A stretch of DNA of 64,000 nucleotides. Source: Castor canadensis (Eukaryota; Chordata; Mammalia; Rodentia; Castoridae). Position 1 is the first letter of the stretch; each line of letters opens with the position of its first letter. Shown here one piece after another: positions 23,240 through 35,000 of this stretch. The notes beneath the pieces are model-generated. The model had not been told where the DNA came from. It searched no databases and was given only the letters and a program-made list of their open reading frames with translations. The position numbers were made by a program, and so were the translations under genes. The stretch is taken from positions 75,958,501 to 76,022,500 of the forward strand of contig NC_133386.1 of the NCBI RefSeq assembly GCF_047511655.1, given 5' to 3'.

Positions 23240-23420
23240 TCTCATCACAATGCTATGAGGTGAGTACTAATATCTCCATTGTAGAAATGAAGAAATTGAG
23301 GCACAAGTAAGGTTCAGTAGCTTTTCCAAGGTCACACAGCTGGTAAGTAAAAGAGGCTGCTTGGAAAACCACAGATCTGACTCCAGAGCACATGATCTTG
23401 ACTGCTTAGCTATATTACAG
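23240..23420 (+). mobile_element. MIR SINE
   Basis: Well-kept MIR core: GCTATGAGGTGAGTACTAAT, AAGAAATTGAGGCACAAGTA, CCAAGGTCACACAGCTGGTA, then CTGACTCCAGAGCACATG. Confidence 0.9.
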
Positions 23421-23439
23421 ATGACACACCGTCACTTCA

Positions 23440-23840
23440 GCTAACACTTATTGAGAACTACTATGTACCCAACATTTCTCTGAAGATACAGAGGTAAACA
23501 GGACATAAGTCTGCCCTTAAAATGTTCTTGGTCTTTCTAGGTAAGCCCAATAGTCAAGCTAACAAATAAATTACAATATTTTGTGAAAGAACGATGAAAA
23601 AGAAAGTTCAAATTTTAGAGGTACCACAGTGAAGGGGATGATTCTATTCTGAGAGCAGTTTCCCAGGGAAGCTAACCTCTGTTCTGCATTTTAAGACAAA
23701 AGTTGACATTCACTGTGTAGCTAAAACAGAAAAGGAATTTCAGGCAGAGAACACAATATGTGTAATTAGCACGGTTGGTCTGACGAGCGATTAAATAATG
23801 TGGTCTGGTAATGCTGAAGATAAAGTGAGAGGTAAGAGGC
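23440..23840 (-). mobile_element. L2 LINE 3' fragment, minus
   Basis: TTATTGAGAACTACTATGTACC followed by GATACAGAGGTAAACAGGAC and GGAATTTCAGGCAGAGAACAC, the complement of the L2 3' region. Confidence 0.75.
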
Positions 23841-24124
23841 AGGAAAGAAGACATATACATGGACAATATGCTTCCACTGGGTGTCGTTCACACTTCATTC
23901 ACCCAGTTTTTGTCATAACTTTTCTCATTTTGGCAAATGGCATGCTTTATTTACCCCACCTAGGGCTATAGCTAACTTCTTTTACTGGCTGATTACATTC
24001 AACTAATCTCCTTATTGCCTGAATGGATTCTGCATTCCTTTTTTATTTTTGTATGTGCTGCATCAATTCTACAGCCATTTAATTAAAATATATGAATGGG
24101 TAATTGCTAATCAGTGAGCTAGGA

Positions 24125-24450
24125 CAACTTTTTATGTACCTGACATGGTGGTAGCAGAAACAAAGATGTATCTTGCTCCATTTGAGTAGGAGGTGAGAAA
24201 ACTAAGAATCGAAGGATGAGCAAGTATTTCAAGCAAAGGAAATAACATATATAAAGATTCAGGACACGAAGTACAATTTGTATGAAAAATGGGAATTAAT
24301 TTAACTAAAGTATAAAGTATACCTAGGGAAATGATCAAAGGTGAGTCTGGACAGATAAATCCAAAAGGAAGAGGTATGTGTTTCATACCAAGGAGTTTAG
24401 ATTTTATCTGTTAAGTAATTGAAAGTCACTGATAAGTTTTAAGAAGCACA
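24125..24450 (-). mobile_element. L2-like LINE fragment, minus
   Basis: Decayed text with the L2 minus layout (CAAGCAAAGGAAATAACATA, AAGATTCAGGACACGAAG, GGAGTTTAGATTTTATCTG). Confidence 0.5.
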
Positions 24451-24535
24451 CATGATTAGAGTTTCAATTTAGAAATTGCCTCTGGCAGCACAGGGATGGG
24501 GGTGGTGAAGGGTGGAGGCAGTGCACTCAAGGCTA

Positions 24536-24900
24536 TTGCAAAAGACAAGCTGAAGGACAATTTGACATCATCCATCAGTACTCAAAGTCTACATACCTTT
24601 TGACTCACCAATTCCACTTGGAAAAAATTGTTCTATAGGTACACTTTCACATATATAAAATATTGCATACAACATTATTCATAGCCCCTACATGTTCATC
24701 AATAATACATCCATAAAATGGAATGCTTTAAAGCTATTACTTAGAAAAAGCAACAAAAATCATGCTATGCTAGATTTTTTAAAAATTACAGAAAAGATAG
24801 CATGTCTTACCTTGTGCATAAAAAGACAAGCAAACGTATTTTATGCTTTGATATGCATGCAGTACATGAAAGAACAAAATATTTCTAGAAGGAAATACTA
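24536..24900 (+). mobile_element. Ancient L1 (L1M-type) 3' fragment
   Basis: GACTCACCAATTCCACTTGG, ACATTATTCATAGCCCC, CCATAAAATGGAATGCTTTAA: the usual old L1 ORF2 end, diverged. Confidence 0.6.
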
Positions 24901-25670
24901 GAACATTAATTGCATCCAGGAAGGTTAATGGAATGCATAGATGAGAGTGAGGAATCAGAAAAGATACTTCACTATAACTTTTAAATTTGGAGTCATACGA
25001 ATAAATTACTTATTCCTAAATAAATTAAATGTAAACATAAGGGGGAAAACTAGTAAGAGGATCAAAACAGTAGCAGTTACTGTCTATCCTATGTCTTTTC
25101 TGAATCTCCAGTCACCCCCAGTTAAGCCCAGTTAGGTCCAGTAATAACCAGGAGCGAGAGAAAAAGCTCACTCTAACAAGGGAGGGAGAGAAAAAACAGC
25201 ACTCCCTCCACAGTTGCATGCAAAAAGCCCAAGACTAGCATAGTATTTATCCAATAAAGCAAATGGTTAGAGATTCTGGGACCCAAAAAGAACAGATTTT
25301 AAAAAATTAATGTTACAGAAACAAAAGAATTTCATGATTTGTAAGAGAGAAGAATTTGTAAAAGCACCAGATATCTGGCCTGAGAAACTACCACTAGATC
25401 AGTACTGTTTTCCAAGATAATGTATGCAAGACAACTTTAAGGAAGATAAAACCACTACAGTTTTGGACATACTGTATTTGAAGTGCTATGAGACCACATA
25501 TTCAACATCTATTAGGTAATATATTCATTCCATCAATTGTGCTATTCACTGAGAACATATACATGATTGGCAAGTGTTGCTTTTGGGGAAGTTGCTGGGC
25601 TATCTGAGTGAAAAGTATAAAAAAGAAGTCTCAACAAGAGATTTTTAGAGTCATGAGAAATTTTATTTGA
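24901..25670. other. Unique sequence, no gene seen
   Basis: About 770 bp. A local repeated motif CCCAGTTA occurs around 25117-25140 (CCCCAGTTAAGCCCAGTTAGG). Nothing else recognised. Confidence 0.5.
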
Positions 25671-25892
25671 TTTTATTTTTCATAGTAATGGGGTTTGAAC
25701 TCAGAGCCTCACACTTGCTAAGCAGGAGCTCTACCATGTAAGCCATTCCACCAGCCGTTTTTGTGTTGTATATTTTCGAGATAGGGTCTTGCAAATTACT
25801 TGCCTGGGCTGGCTTCGAACCAGGATCCTCCTGATCTCTGACTCCTGAATAGCTAGGATTACAGGCATAAGCCTGTTACCAGCACCCAGCTC
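25671..25892 (-). mobile_element. Composite SINE, minus
   Basis: TGGGGTTTGAACTCAGAGCC, CATTCCACCAGCC, TTTTCGAGATAGGGTCTTGC, GGATCCTCCTGATCTCTGAC: a near-consensus composite in complement. Confidence 0.92.
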
Positions 25893-25919
25893 ATTAGAGA
25901 TTTTAAGATAGATATTTTA

Positions 25920-26354
25920 TTTTATTTTATTTTCTAAGTTTTCTTTTTTTTTATTCATTATGTGCATACAATGCTTGGGTCATTCTCCCCCCTACCCCCC
26001 ACCCCCTCCCTTACCACCAACCCTGCCCTCTCCCTCTCCCCCCCACCCCCTCAATATCTGGCAGAAACTATTTTGCCCTTATCTCTAATTTTGTTAAAGA
26101 GAGAATATAAGCAATAATAGGAAGGAACAAGGGTTTTTGCTAGTTGAGACAAGGATAGCTATACAGGGAGTTGACTCACATTAATTTCCTGTGTGTGTGT
26201 GTTACCTTCTAGGTGAATTCTTCTTGATCTAACCTTTTCTCTAGTTCCTGGTCCCCTTCTCCTATTGGCCTCAGTTGCTTTTAAGGTATCTGCTTTAGTT
26301 CCTCTGCGTTGAGGGCAACAAATGCTATCTAATTTTTTAGCTGTCTTACCTATG
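25920..26354 (-). mobile_element. L1 3'-end fragment with target-site duplication
   Basis: A (TTTTA)n-like tail, then the complement of the L1 3'UTR with its C-rich tract (25987-26050), truncated at about 26354. The 14-mer AGATAGATATTTTA flanks it at 25906-25919 and 26355-26368. Copy B subfamily. Confidence 0.95.
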
Positions 26355-26392
26355 AGATAGATATTTTAGAATCAGTAGACGGTATGTAGTTG

Positions 26393-27205
26393 TTATGAGC
26401 TGCATTGTATCCCCCAAAATACATATGTTGAAGTTCTAAATCTCAGCACCTCAAAATGTGACTTTATTTGGAGATAGTGTTTTTAAAAAGATAACTAAGT
26501 TAATTGAGGTCACTAGTCTGGGCCTCAATTCAAATGACTGATGTTCTTATAAGGAGAGGAAATTTAAACACAAATTCAAACAGAAGGAAGATAATATATA
26601 GACCCTGAGAGAAGAAAGCTATGTTAGTCATCTTTCCATTACTGTGACAAAATACCTGAGAAAAACAACTTAAAGGAAGAAAGGTTTATTCTGACTCATG
26701 GTTTTAGAGGTTTTTCCTCCACAGTCTGTTGGCTCCATTGTATCTGGGCCATGGCAAGGCAGAACATCATGGCATGGAGCATGTGGCAGCATAATGCCGC
26801 TCACCTCATAGTGACTGGGAAGCAAAGACAGAGAATGAAAGGAAGGGGCCTGGGTCCCAACATAACCTTCGAAAGCACGCCCACAATGACCTATTTCCTC
26901 CAACTAGGCTCTGCTTCCTAAAGGTTCTATCCCCTTCCAATAGCACCACCAACTGGGGACAAGTCTTAAACACATGAGCCTGTGGTGGACATTCCAGATC
27001 CAAAAGATAACAAAAGCTATCTATAAGTCAAGGAGAGAGGCCTGAAACAGATCCTTCTCTCGTGACCCTCAGAAGAAGCCAACCAAGCTCACTGCTTGAC
27101 CTCAGATTTTTTAGCCTCCAGAACCGTGAGAAAATAAATTTATGTTGTTTAGCCACCTACTCTGTGGTATTTTATTATAGCAGCCCTAACAAATTAATGT
27201 AGTGG
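26393..27205 (+). mobile_element. Old MaLR (MLT1-type) LTR, split by a younger LTR
   Basis: First part 26393-26621: ATGAGCTGCATTGTATCCCC, ATATGTTGAAGTTCTAAATC, GACTTTATTTGGAGATAG, GTTCTTATAAGGAGAGG. Second part 27020-27205: AGTCAAGGAGAGAGGCCTGA, CCAGAACCGTGAGAAAATAA, GTGGTATTTTATTATAGCAG. The two halves join in the right order once the insert is left out. Confidence 0.85.
26622..27012 (-). mobile_element. Solo MaLR-type LTR nested in an older LTR
   Basis: Complement of a MaLR-type LTR: begins TGTTAGTCATCTTTCCATTAC, contains GGCAAGGCAGAACATCATGG and CCTCCAACTAGGCTC, and ends AGATAACA. Flanked by AAAGCTA at 26615-26621 and 27013-27019. Related copies lie at 28793, 45231 and 54858. Confidence 0.82.
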
Positions 27206-27589
27206 TAGTAAGACAGAAGCCACAAGCATGAATTTTACATTTTTTAAATACAAATCATAAAGAATTCTGGAAAGGTACCAGCAGAAGAGGTAGTTATATT
27301 TCCCCAAACCTCACCATAAGAACAGATAAGGTCATTATAACAGCAGATAAAAAGCCTATGGAAAACTAGATGAAAGATGACCCTACAAGCCTCAAAATGT
27401 GAACGTATGAATATAAACAACCAGTGGGTACAAGAACTGCATCGTGTCAGTAACAGAAGCAAGCAATGAGAAGGAAAAGGTAGCTGACTACTGAGAATCC
27501 TCCAAAAGTCAAGAAATGTTGACTGAAAACTTCATAGCATTAATTTAAGAATAACAGCTGAAACAAAGATGAATTGGAAGGTTGATTTT
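27206..27589. other. Unique sequence, nothing seen
   Basis: About 380 bp without a recognised gene. Confidence 0.45.
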
Positions 27590-28070
27590 TTATTATTGCA
27601 CAAAGAGACTTCATTGTGATATTTACCTTCATGCATGTATATACTTTGATCAAATTCATCCTTTCTATATTATCATTTTTAACTTCTCTTCTCCCCCCTC
27701 CTTTTTAACAGTTTTTGGTGGGTTTCACCATGCTATTTTCACATGCATATATGATACATTTCTGTCATATCCATCCCCAGTCATCCTCTCCTTTCCCCCT
27801 TCGTCATCCACTGTTTCCCTCCTGAAAAAGTCCCCTTTTAAAATCATGTTTTCTTATTATTATTAGGTCTAGCTTCCACATAGGAGTGAAAACATGTGAT
27901 GAGCTGAGCTTGGCTTAACTCATTTAACACGATGATTTCTAGTTGCTTTCACTTTCCTACAAACAACATAGCTTCATTCTTTTTTATTACTAAATAGCAC
28001 TCCATTGTACTATTCTTTACTAAGAATACATTGTACATTTTCTTTACTAAAATGGATTTTGTATGCCCTA
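27590..28070 (-). mobile_element. Old L1 3' end, minus
   Basis: T-rich start, TTCACATGCATATATGATAC and CATCCCCAGTCATCCTCTCC (3'UTR), then TTCACTTTCCTACAAACAAC and AAATAGCACTCCATTGTAC from the ORF2 end. Confidence 0.7.
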
Positions 28071-28589
28071 AAGTCAGGAGTCTAAATTAAGGTCTGAGGG
28101 GGTTTGAGCAATTTGACCACATACATGATCTCTGAAAACTAACCATTTTAATGACCTCTCAACTATAGCACCAAACTAAAGAGAATCTGTTAGGAATAGA
28201 CACAAACTAAGCAGCACAGTGATAGTAGAGACAATAGGAAAGGGAAGCAGAGTGCAGAGAGCTTAAAACTTAAGTTGTCATATTTTTTTAATGCTGAAGG
28301 TTGAACTCAGGACCTAAGAAGTTAAAAAACCCATCCTGTAATATCCTACTTTTAAAGGTTAGTGAAATTAATTCTATATAAAAATTAACAACAGAAAACA
28401 ATCAAGATAAAATTCCTACATGCAAAGTAATTACACAAAACAAAGGGGAAAAAGACTAAAATACCATCCCCATACATGTTGAAAGCACACAAAATAGATG
28501 AAAACTATGATCATTTCAAATAAACTAAAATAATAAAATTTAGTCTGAAAAAGCAGCACAGAGATAATAAAACTCATAAAAATTTTAAA
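28071..28589. other. Unique sequence with one SINE scrap
   Basis: No gene. A short complement of the tRNA-like SINE core lies at 28292-28318 (GAAGGTTGAACTCAGGACC). Confidence 0.5.
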
Positions 28590-28672
28590 CTAGGATTGGA
28601 GGTATGGCTCAAGTGATAGGGTGCCTGCTTTCCAAGCACAAAGTCCTAAGTTTAAACCCTAGTCCTACCAAA
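28590..28672 (+). mobile_element. tRNA/ID-like SINE
   Basis: GGAGGTATGGCTCAAGTGAT, CCAAGCACAAAGTCCTAAG, AACCCTAGTCCTACC. Confidence 0.88.
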
Positions 28673-28761
28673 AAACAAAATGAAAATTTTAGACTAAAAG
28701 AAATAACCATTTCAGAAATGAAGACCAAACTAGAAGAAACACAATGGCAACAGAAATCAAA

Positions 28762-29217
28762 TAGCCATACCTGTTGTCTCAGCTACTAAGAAATATGCTA
28801 GTTTTCCATTACTGCCACAAAATACCTAATTTAATCAACTTTTAAAGAAAAAGGGTTTATTGTGCTCACAGTTTCAGAGGTTTATGTCCATGGTCAGTTA
28901 GCCCACCACTCTGGGGCTTGTGGTGAGGCATACATCATGGAAGCTGCTCACCTATGGTGGCCAAGAAGCAAAGAACAAGGAAGAGGAACAGACCAGTCTT
29001 ACAATCTTCTTTGAAGGCATGGTCTTAATGACCTTCTTTTCTTTCACTAGACCCCCACCTCCTCCCAATGGCACCACAGGCTGATGACTAAGTCTTTAAT
29101 ACATAGGGAACACTTAAACAAACTGCAGCTGAGAGAGTGAGGCAGGAGGATTGCTTGAGTCCAGGAATTCAGGGCCATACTGGGCAACATAATAAGACCC
29201 TGTTTCTTAAAAAAGGA
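28762..29217 (+). mobile_element. 7SL-monomer SINE split by an LTR
   Basis: Head at 28762-28790 (AGCCATACCTGTTGTCTCAG) and the rest at 29118-29217 (AGTGAGGCAGGAGGATTGC, GAGTCCAGGAATTCAGGGCC, GGGCAACATAATAAGACCC). Once the LTR between them is left out the two parts read as one monomer, closer to the ancestral 7SL monomer than to the B1 units elsewhere here. Confidence 0.7.
28793..29117 (-). mobile_element. MaLR-type LTR, minus
   Basis: TTTTCCATTACTGCCACAAA, GTTTCAGAGGTTTATGTCC, GCATACATCATGGAAGC, CCTCCTCCCAATGGCACCAC: same family as 26622-27012. Confidence 0.78.
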
Positions 29218-29441
29218 AATCAGATACTGGCCTAAGAGAAATGAGTGGACAGGGTAACATTTCTTAAAATAGATAAGAAATTAAGAAGAAAATAAAGATG
29301 TTTCAACAGAAAATGACAAATGCATAAGATAGCAAAGAGGATCCAACATAACTATAAAAGAACAAACTAAGCAAAAGTATAGAAAAAATACTAAAATCTG
29401 AAATTTAAGAAAGTTTCAGAAAAAAAAGAATTAAAATATAT

Positions 29442-29457
29442 AATGAGAGGTCATAAT
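29442..29457. repeat. 5' target-site duplication of the full-length L1
   Basis: AATGAGAGGTCATAAT here and again at 36379-36394, directly after the L1 poly(A). Confidence 0.95.
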
Positions 29458-29559
29458 CCCAGGAAAAAAAGAGAAACTGAGTAATAAGCAATAAGAACAA
29501 TTAAGACACGCTGGAAAGAGGGTGGGGCACCTTGAGTGATGAAGATTGGGGGAAGGGAC

Positions 29560-29990
29560 TCCTTAACAGGACTGTAAATAAACAAGCCGGGCAGGCCAGA
29601 AAGCTTCTGGCGGGGGTGGGGCGTACACCCAGCAACCAGGTGTGGGAAAGCTGGTGAGAGTGGCGGAGGGAGGAAAACTCCACAGGAGAGGAGGGAAGAC
29701 CCAGTTCCCATGTGAACTGTAAATAAACATGGTGGCTGGCAGGAGCAGCAGCATCGCCCAGTAATCAGGAGCAGGAAAGCTTGTGAAAGTGGCGGTGGGA
29801 GGAAAACTGCACAGGAGAGTGGGGAAGACCGACCTCCCACATGAACTGTAAATAAACACGCAGGCCTGACAATGCAGGTACAGTGTCACTTTTCCTAGTG
29901 TTTGGAGAGGGGAAAGCCTGTAGCAGAGGCTCCCGCACAGGAGAACTCTGAACAAACAAAGCCTGCGGGGCCAGGTGAGTGCTAAGCTCA
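29560..29990 (+). promoter_or_regulatory. Tandem monomers in the L1 5'UTR (promoter region)
   Basis: A unit of about 129 bp repeats with drift: GGAAAACT near 29672 and 29801; ACTGTAAATA at 29571, 29716 and 29845; a fourth, decayed unit near 29938 (CACAGGAGAACTCTGAAC). Mouse L1 promoters are built from such monomers (established knowledge). That these units act as a promoter here is inference. Confidence 0.8.
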
Positions 29991-30204
29991 CCCCTGAGAT
30001 CTGCATAAATAATGCCTCCAGCAACAGCAGGCTGACAGCAGCAGGCAGGCAAGCCACAGTTGCAGATACCACTCTCAGAACTGTCTCCAGACTCTTTTTT
30101 TTCTTTTTCACCTACCTTTGAAAAGAGAACAACTGAATTACATCTGCAAGCCGAAAAACTTACTGCAACTGTATTGCATTTGAACTTGGGACACTTGGTG
30201 GGGC

Positions 30205-30205
<1 letters not shown>

Positions 30206-30245
<40 letters not shown>
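30206..30245. repeat. (TG)n microsatellite in the L1 5'UTR
   Basis: Pure TG repeat within the L1 leader. Confidence 0.95.
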
Positions 30246-30247
<2 letters not shown>

Positions 30248-30876
30248 TTTTGTTCCACTTTATGCATCCCCTTTGATGAGACAACTACAGAACAACATCT
30301 GAGGCACCATCTCCAGGACTGGAGACTGAGACAGACACCCAAATTATTAAGACTGAAACTGCATTGCATATAAACTTGGAGGTTTTTTGGTTTTTTGGTT
30401 TTTTTTTTTAATTCTCTATTTTACATTTTATTTTAATTCATTTTTATATATACATATTTCTTTCATTTACTTATTTTTTATTTTTTTTATCTTTGATTTT
30501 GAATCCTCTCTCTGTCTCTCTAATGTCTGTTCAGCTTACTGTCAATTAGTAAACTAATGCTCCCTGTGTATACCTTTGAAACTTTCTTGTCTGAAACCTT
30601 GTTCTGCTTTCTCCCTCTAGTCTGTGTATTTGTTTTCCCCTTTTCTTTAACTTCTTGCTTTCCATCTCAGCTCACCCTTCCATTCTAAATATTACCATTG
30701 TTATTATTACAAGCTAGAAAATACTTAATTGCACACAGTACAGGGACAGTAACAACACTAAAGACAATGACAGGAAGACAGAAAAACAGGGAAACCAGTT
30801 TCCCCACAGCAAAAAATTAGTACAGGAACCAGAGGGGAATGAAGAGAACAGAAACTCAGATCCAGACTCCAACAAA

Positions 30877-32060
30877 ATGAAGATAAACTATGCCAAAGGA
30901 CCCAATCAAGCCCACAAGAATAATTTAAAAGAAGACATACTACAAGTACTCAATGAGAATTTTATAGAGATGATACTGGATAGGATCAACCAAAATGCAC
31001 AGGAGACACTCAAGAAATTCCAAGACAACAAAAATAGAGAATTTGAAAAAGCAAAAGAAGAAATAAAGGAAACCATAGAAGCACTGCATAAACACCAAAG
31101 TGAAACAGAGAACACAATGAATGAACGGATAAATGAACTCAGGACAAAAATAGACAACATTAAAGAGGAAACCAGCCAGGATATGGAAAACCTCAGAAAA
31201 AAGAATGAAACAGAACTGCAAAACAAAACGGAAGGCCAATCCAGCAGAATAGAACAAACAGAAGACAGAATCTCAGAACTTGAAGATGAAATGGTAATGA
31301 AAGAAAAACCAAAGAACTATTAATTAAACAACTCAAGACCTGTGAAAAGAAAATGCAAGAACTCACTGACTCCATCAAAAGACCAAACTTGAGAATCATG
31401 GGCATCGAAGAAGGAGAAGAGGTACAAACAAAGGGAATGCGTAATATATTTAACAAAATAATAATGGAAAATTTCCCAAACCTAGAGAAAGATATTCCCA
31501 TACAGATGCAAGAGGCCTCCAGGACAACAAACAGATCAGATCAAAATAGAACTACCCCACAACATATCATCATTAAAACAACAAGTTCAGAAACTAAGGA
31601 AGGAATATTGAAGGCTGTAAGAGAGAAAAAACAAGTAACATACAAAGGTAAACCCATCAAAATCACAGCAGACTTCTCAACAGAAACATTAAAAGCAAGA
31701 AGAGCATGGGGTAAGATCGTCTGGGCATTTAATGAAAATAACTTCAACCCCAGGATACTCTACCCAGCAAAACTATCATTCAAAATAGACGGAGCAATAA
31801 AAATCTTCCATGATGAGCGGAAACTAAAACATATTGTTGTAGTGGTGACCACAAAGCCACCACTACAAAAGGTTCTGCAAGGGATTCTGCACACAGAAAG
31901 TGAAACCCAACTTAACCATGAAAAGATAAGCAGCACCAAACCACAGGAAATGAAAAAGCAAGTCAGTAGAGAGAAACCTCAACTTAGGTACACACAATCA
32001 AAACTTCAAACAACTAAGACAACTAAATGGCAGGAATCACCACATACCTATCAGTACTAA
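30877..32060 (+). pseudogene. L1 copy C ORF1p, frameshifted
   Basis: RNA-binding nucleic acid chaperone of L1. ATG at 30877; coiled coil in the first half, R-P-N-L-R-I-M-G-I-E-E RRM-like start near 31381, and C-terminal D-F-S-T-E-T-L-K-A-R-R-A-W near 31672. A 1-nt deletion near 31302 (one G fewer than copy A in AAAGGAAAAA) ends the first frame at 31323. The second half is open in another frame up to the stop at 32058-32060. Otherwise complete, about 394 codons. Confidence 0.92.
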
Positions 32061-35000
32061 TGCTTATTGTTAATGGACTTAATTCACCCATCAAAAGGCA
32101 CCGCTTGACAAAATGAATTAAAAAGGAAGATCCAACAATTTGTTGCTTACAGGAGACCCATCTCACCGACAGAAATAAGCATAGGCTTAGGATGAAAGGC
32201 TGGAAGAAGATTTACAAAGCCAATGGCCCCCGAAAACAGGCAGGAGCAGCAATACTTATCTCTGACAAAGTAGACTTCAAGCCTACATTGATCAAACAAG
32301 ATAAAGAAGGACATTCCATACTAATAAAAGTGGAAATAGACCAAAAGGAAATAATAATCATCAATCTGTATGCACCCAATGTCAACGCACCCAATTTCAT
32401 CAAACATACCCTGAAAGACCTAAAAGCATATATAAACACCAACACAGTGGTTGTGGGAGACTTTAACACCCCATTAACATTAATAGATAGGTCATACAAA
32501 CAAAAAATCAATAAAGAAATCCAAGATCTAAAATATGCAATAGATCAAATGGACCTAGTTGATGTCTACAGAACATTTCATCCAACTTCTACACAATATA
32601 CATTCTTCTCAGCAGCCCATGGAACCTTCTCCAAAATAGATCATATCCTAGGGCACAAAGCAAGCCTCAGCAAATATAAGAAAATAGAAATAATACCATG
32701 CATACTATCTGATCACAATGCAGTAAAAGTAGAACTCAACAACAAAAGTAAAGACAAAAAACATGCAAACAGCTGGAAAATAAATAACTCATTACTTAAT
32801 GAAGAATGGATCATCGATGCAATAAAAGAGGAAATTAAAAAGTTCCTAGAAGTCAATGAAAATGAAAACACAACCTACCGGAACCTATGGGACACAGCTA
32901 AGGCAGTCTTGAGAGGAAAGTTTATAGCCATGAGTGCATATATTAAAAAGATTGAAAGATCCCAAATCAATGACCTAATGATACATCTCAAACTCCTAGA
33001 AAAACAAGAACAAGCAAATCCCAAAACAAATAGAAGGAGAGAAATAATAAAAATAAGAGCTGAAATCAACGAAATAGAAACCAAAAAAACCATACAAAGA
33101 ATTAATGAAACAAAAAGTTGGTTCTTTGAAAAAATAAACAAGATCGATAGACCCCTGGCAAACCTGACTAAAATGAGGAGAGAAAAAACCCAAATTAGTA
33201 GAATCAGGAATGCAAAAGGGGAGATAACAACAAACACCATGGAAGTCCAGGAAATCATCAGAGACTACTTTGAGAACCTATATTCAAATAAATTTGAAAA
33301 TCTAAAAGAAATGGACAGATTTCTAGATACATATGATCATCCAAAACTGAACCAAGAGGAAATTAATCACCTGAATAGACCTATAACACAAAATGAAATT
33401 GAAGCAGCAATCAAGAGTCTCCCCAAAAAGAAAAGTCCAGGACCTGATGGATTCTCTGCTGAATTCTATCAGACCTTTAAAGAAGAACTGATACCAACCC
33501 TCCTTAAACTATTCCATGAAATAGAAAGGGAAGGAAAACTGCCAAACACATTTTATGAAGCCAGTATTGCACTTATCCCAAAACCAGGCAAAGACACCTC
33601 CAAAAAGGAGAACTATAGGCCAATCTCCTTAATGAACATTGATGCAAAAATCCTCAACAAAATAATGGCAAATTGAATTCAGCAACACATCAAAAAGATT
33701 ATTCACCACGACCAAGTAGGCTTCATCCCAGGGATGCAGGGGTGGTTCAACATACGAAAATCAATAAACGTAATAAACCACATTAACAGAAGCAAAGACA
33801 AAAACCACTTGATCATCTCAATAGATGCAGAAAAAGCCTTTGATAAGATCCAACATCATTTCATGATAAAAGCTCTAAGAAAACTAGGAATAGAAGGAAA
33901 GTTCCTCAACATTATAAAAGCTATATATGACAAACCTACAGCCAGCATTATACTTAACGGAGAAAAACTAAAACCATTCCCTCTAAAATCAGGAACCAGA
34001 CAAGGATGCCCACTATCTCCACTCCTATTCAACATAGTACTGGAATTCCTAGCCAGAGCAATTAGGCAAGAAGAAGGAATAAAAGGAATACAAATAGGTA
34101 AAGAAACTGTCAAAATATCCCTATTTGCAGATGATATGATCCTATACCTTAAAGACCCAAAAAACTCTACTCAGAAGCTTCTAGACATCATCAATAGCTA
34201 TAGCAAGGTAGCAGGATATAAAATCAACATAGAAAAATCATTAGCATTTCTATACACTAACAATGAGCAAACGGAAAAAGAATGTATGAAAACAATTCCA
34301 CTTACAATAGCCTCAAAAAAAAATCAAATACCTAGGTGTAAACCTAACAAAAGATGTGAAAGACCTCCAAAAGGAAAACTATACACTTCTGAAGAAAGAG
34401 ATTGAGGAAGACTATAGAAAGTGGAGAGATCTCCCATGCTCATGGATTGGTAGAATCAACATAGTAAAAATGTCCGTACTCCCAAAAGTAATCTACATGT
34501 TTAATGAAATTCCTATCAAAATTCCAATGACGTTCATTAAAGAGATTGAAAAATCTACCGTGAAATTTATATGGAAACACAAGATGCCACGAATAGCCAA
34601 GGCAATACTCAGTCAAAAGAACAATGCTGGAGGTATCACAATACCTGACTTCAAACTATATTACAAAGCAATAACAATAAAAACAGCATGGTACTGGCAC
34701 AAAAACAGACATGAAGACCAGTGGAACAGAACAGAGGACCCAGATATGAAGCCACACAACTATAACCAACTTGTCTTTGACAAAGGAGCTAAAAATATAC
34801 GATGGAGAAATAGCAGCCTCTTCAACAAAACTGCTGGGAAAACTGGTTAGCAATCTGCAAAAATTGAAGTATATATGGAAAATATATGAAATTATATATA
34901 TGAAATATATATGGAAATTAGATCCATGTATATCACCCTATACCAATATTAACTCAAAATGGATCAAGGATCTTAATATCAGACCACAAACTCTAAAGCT

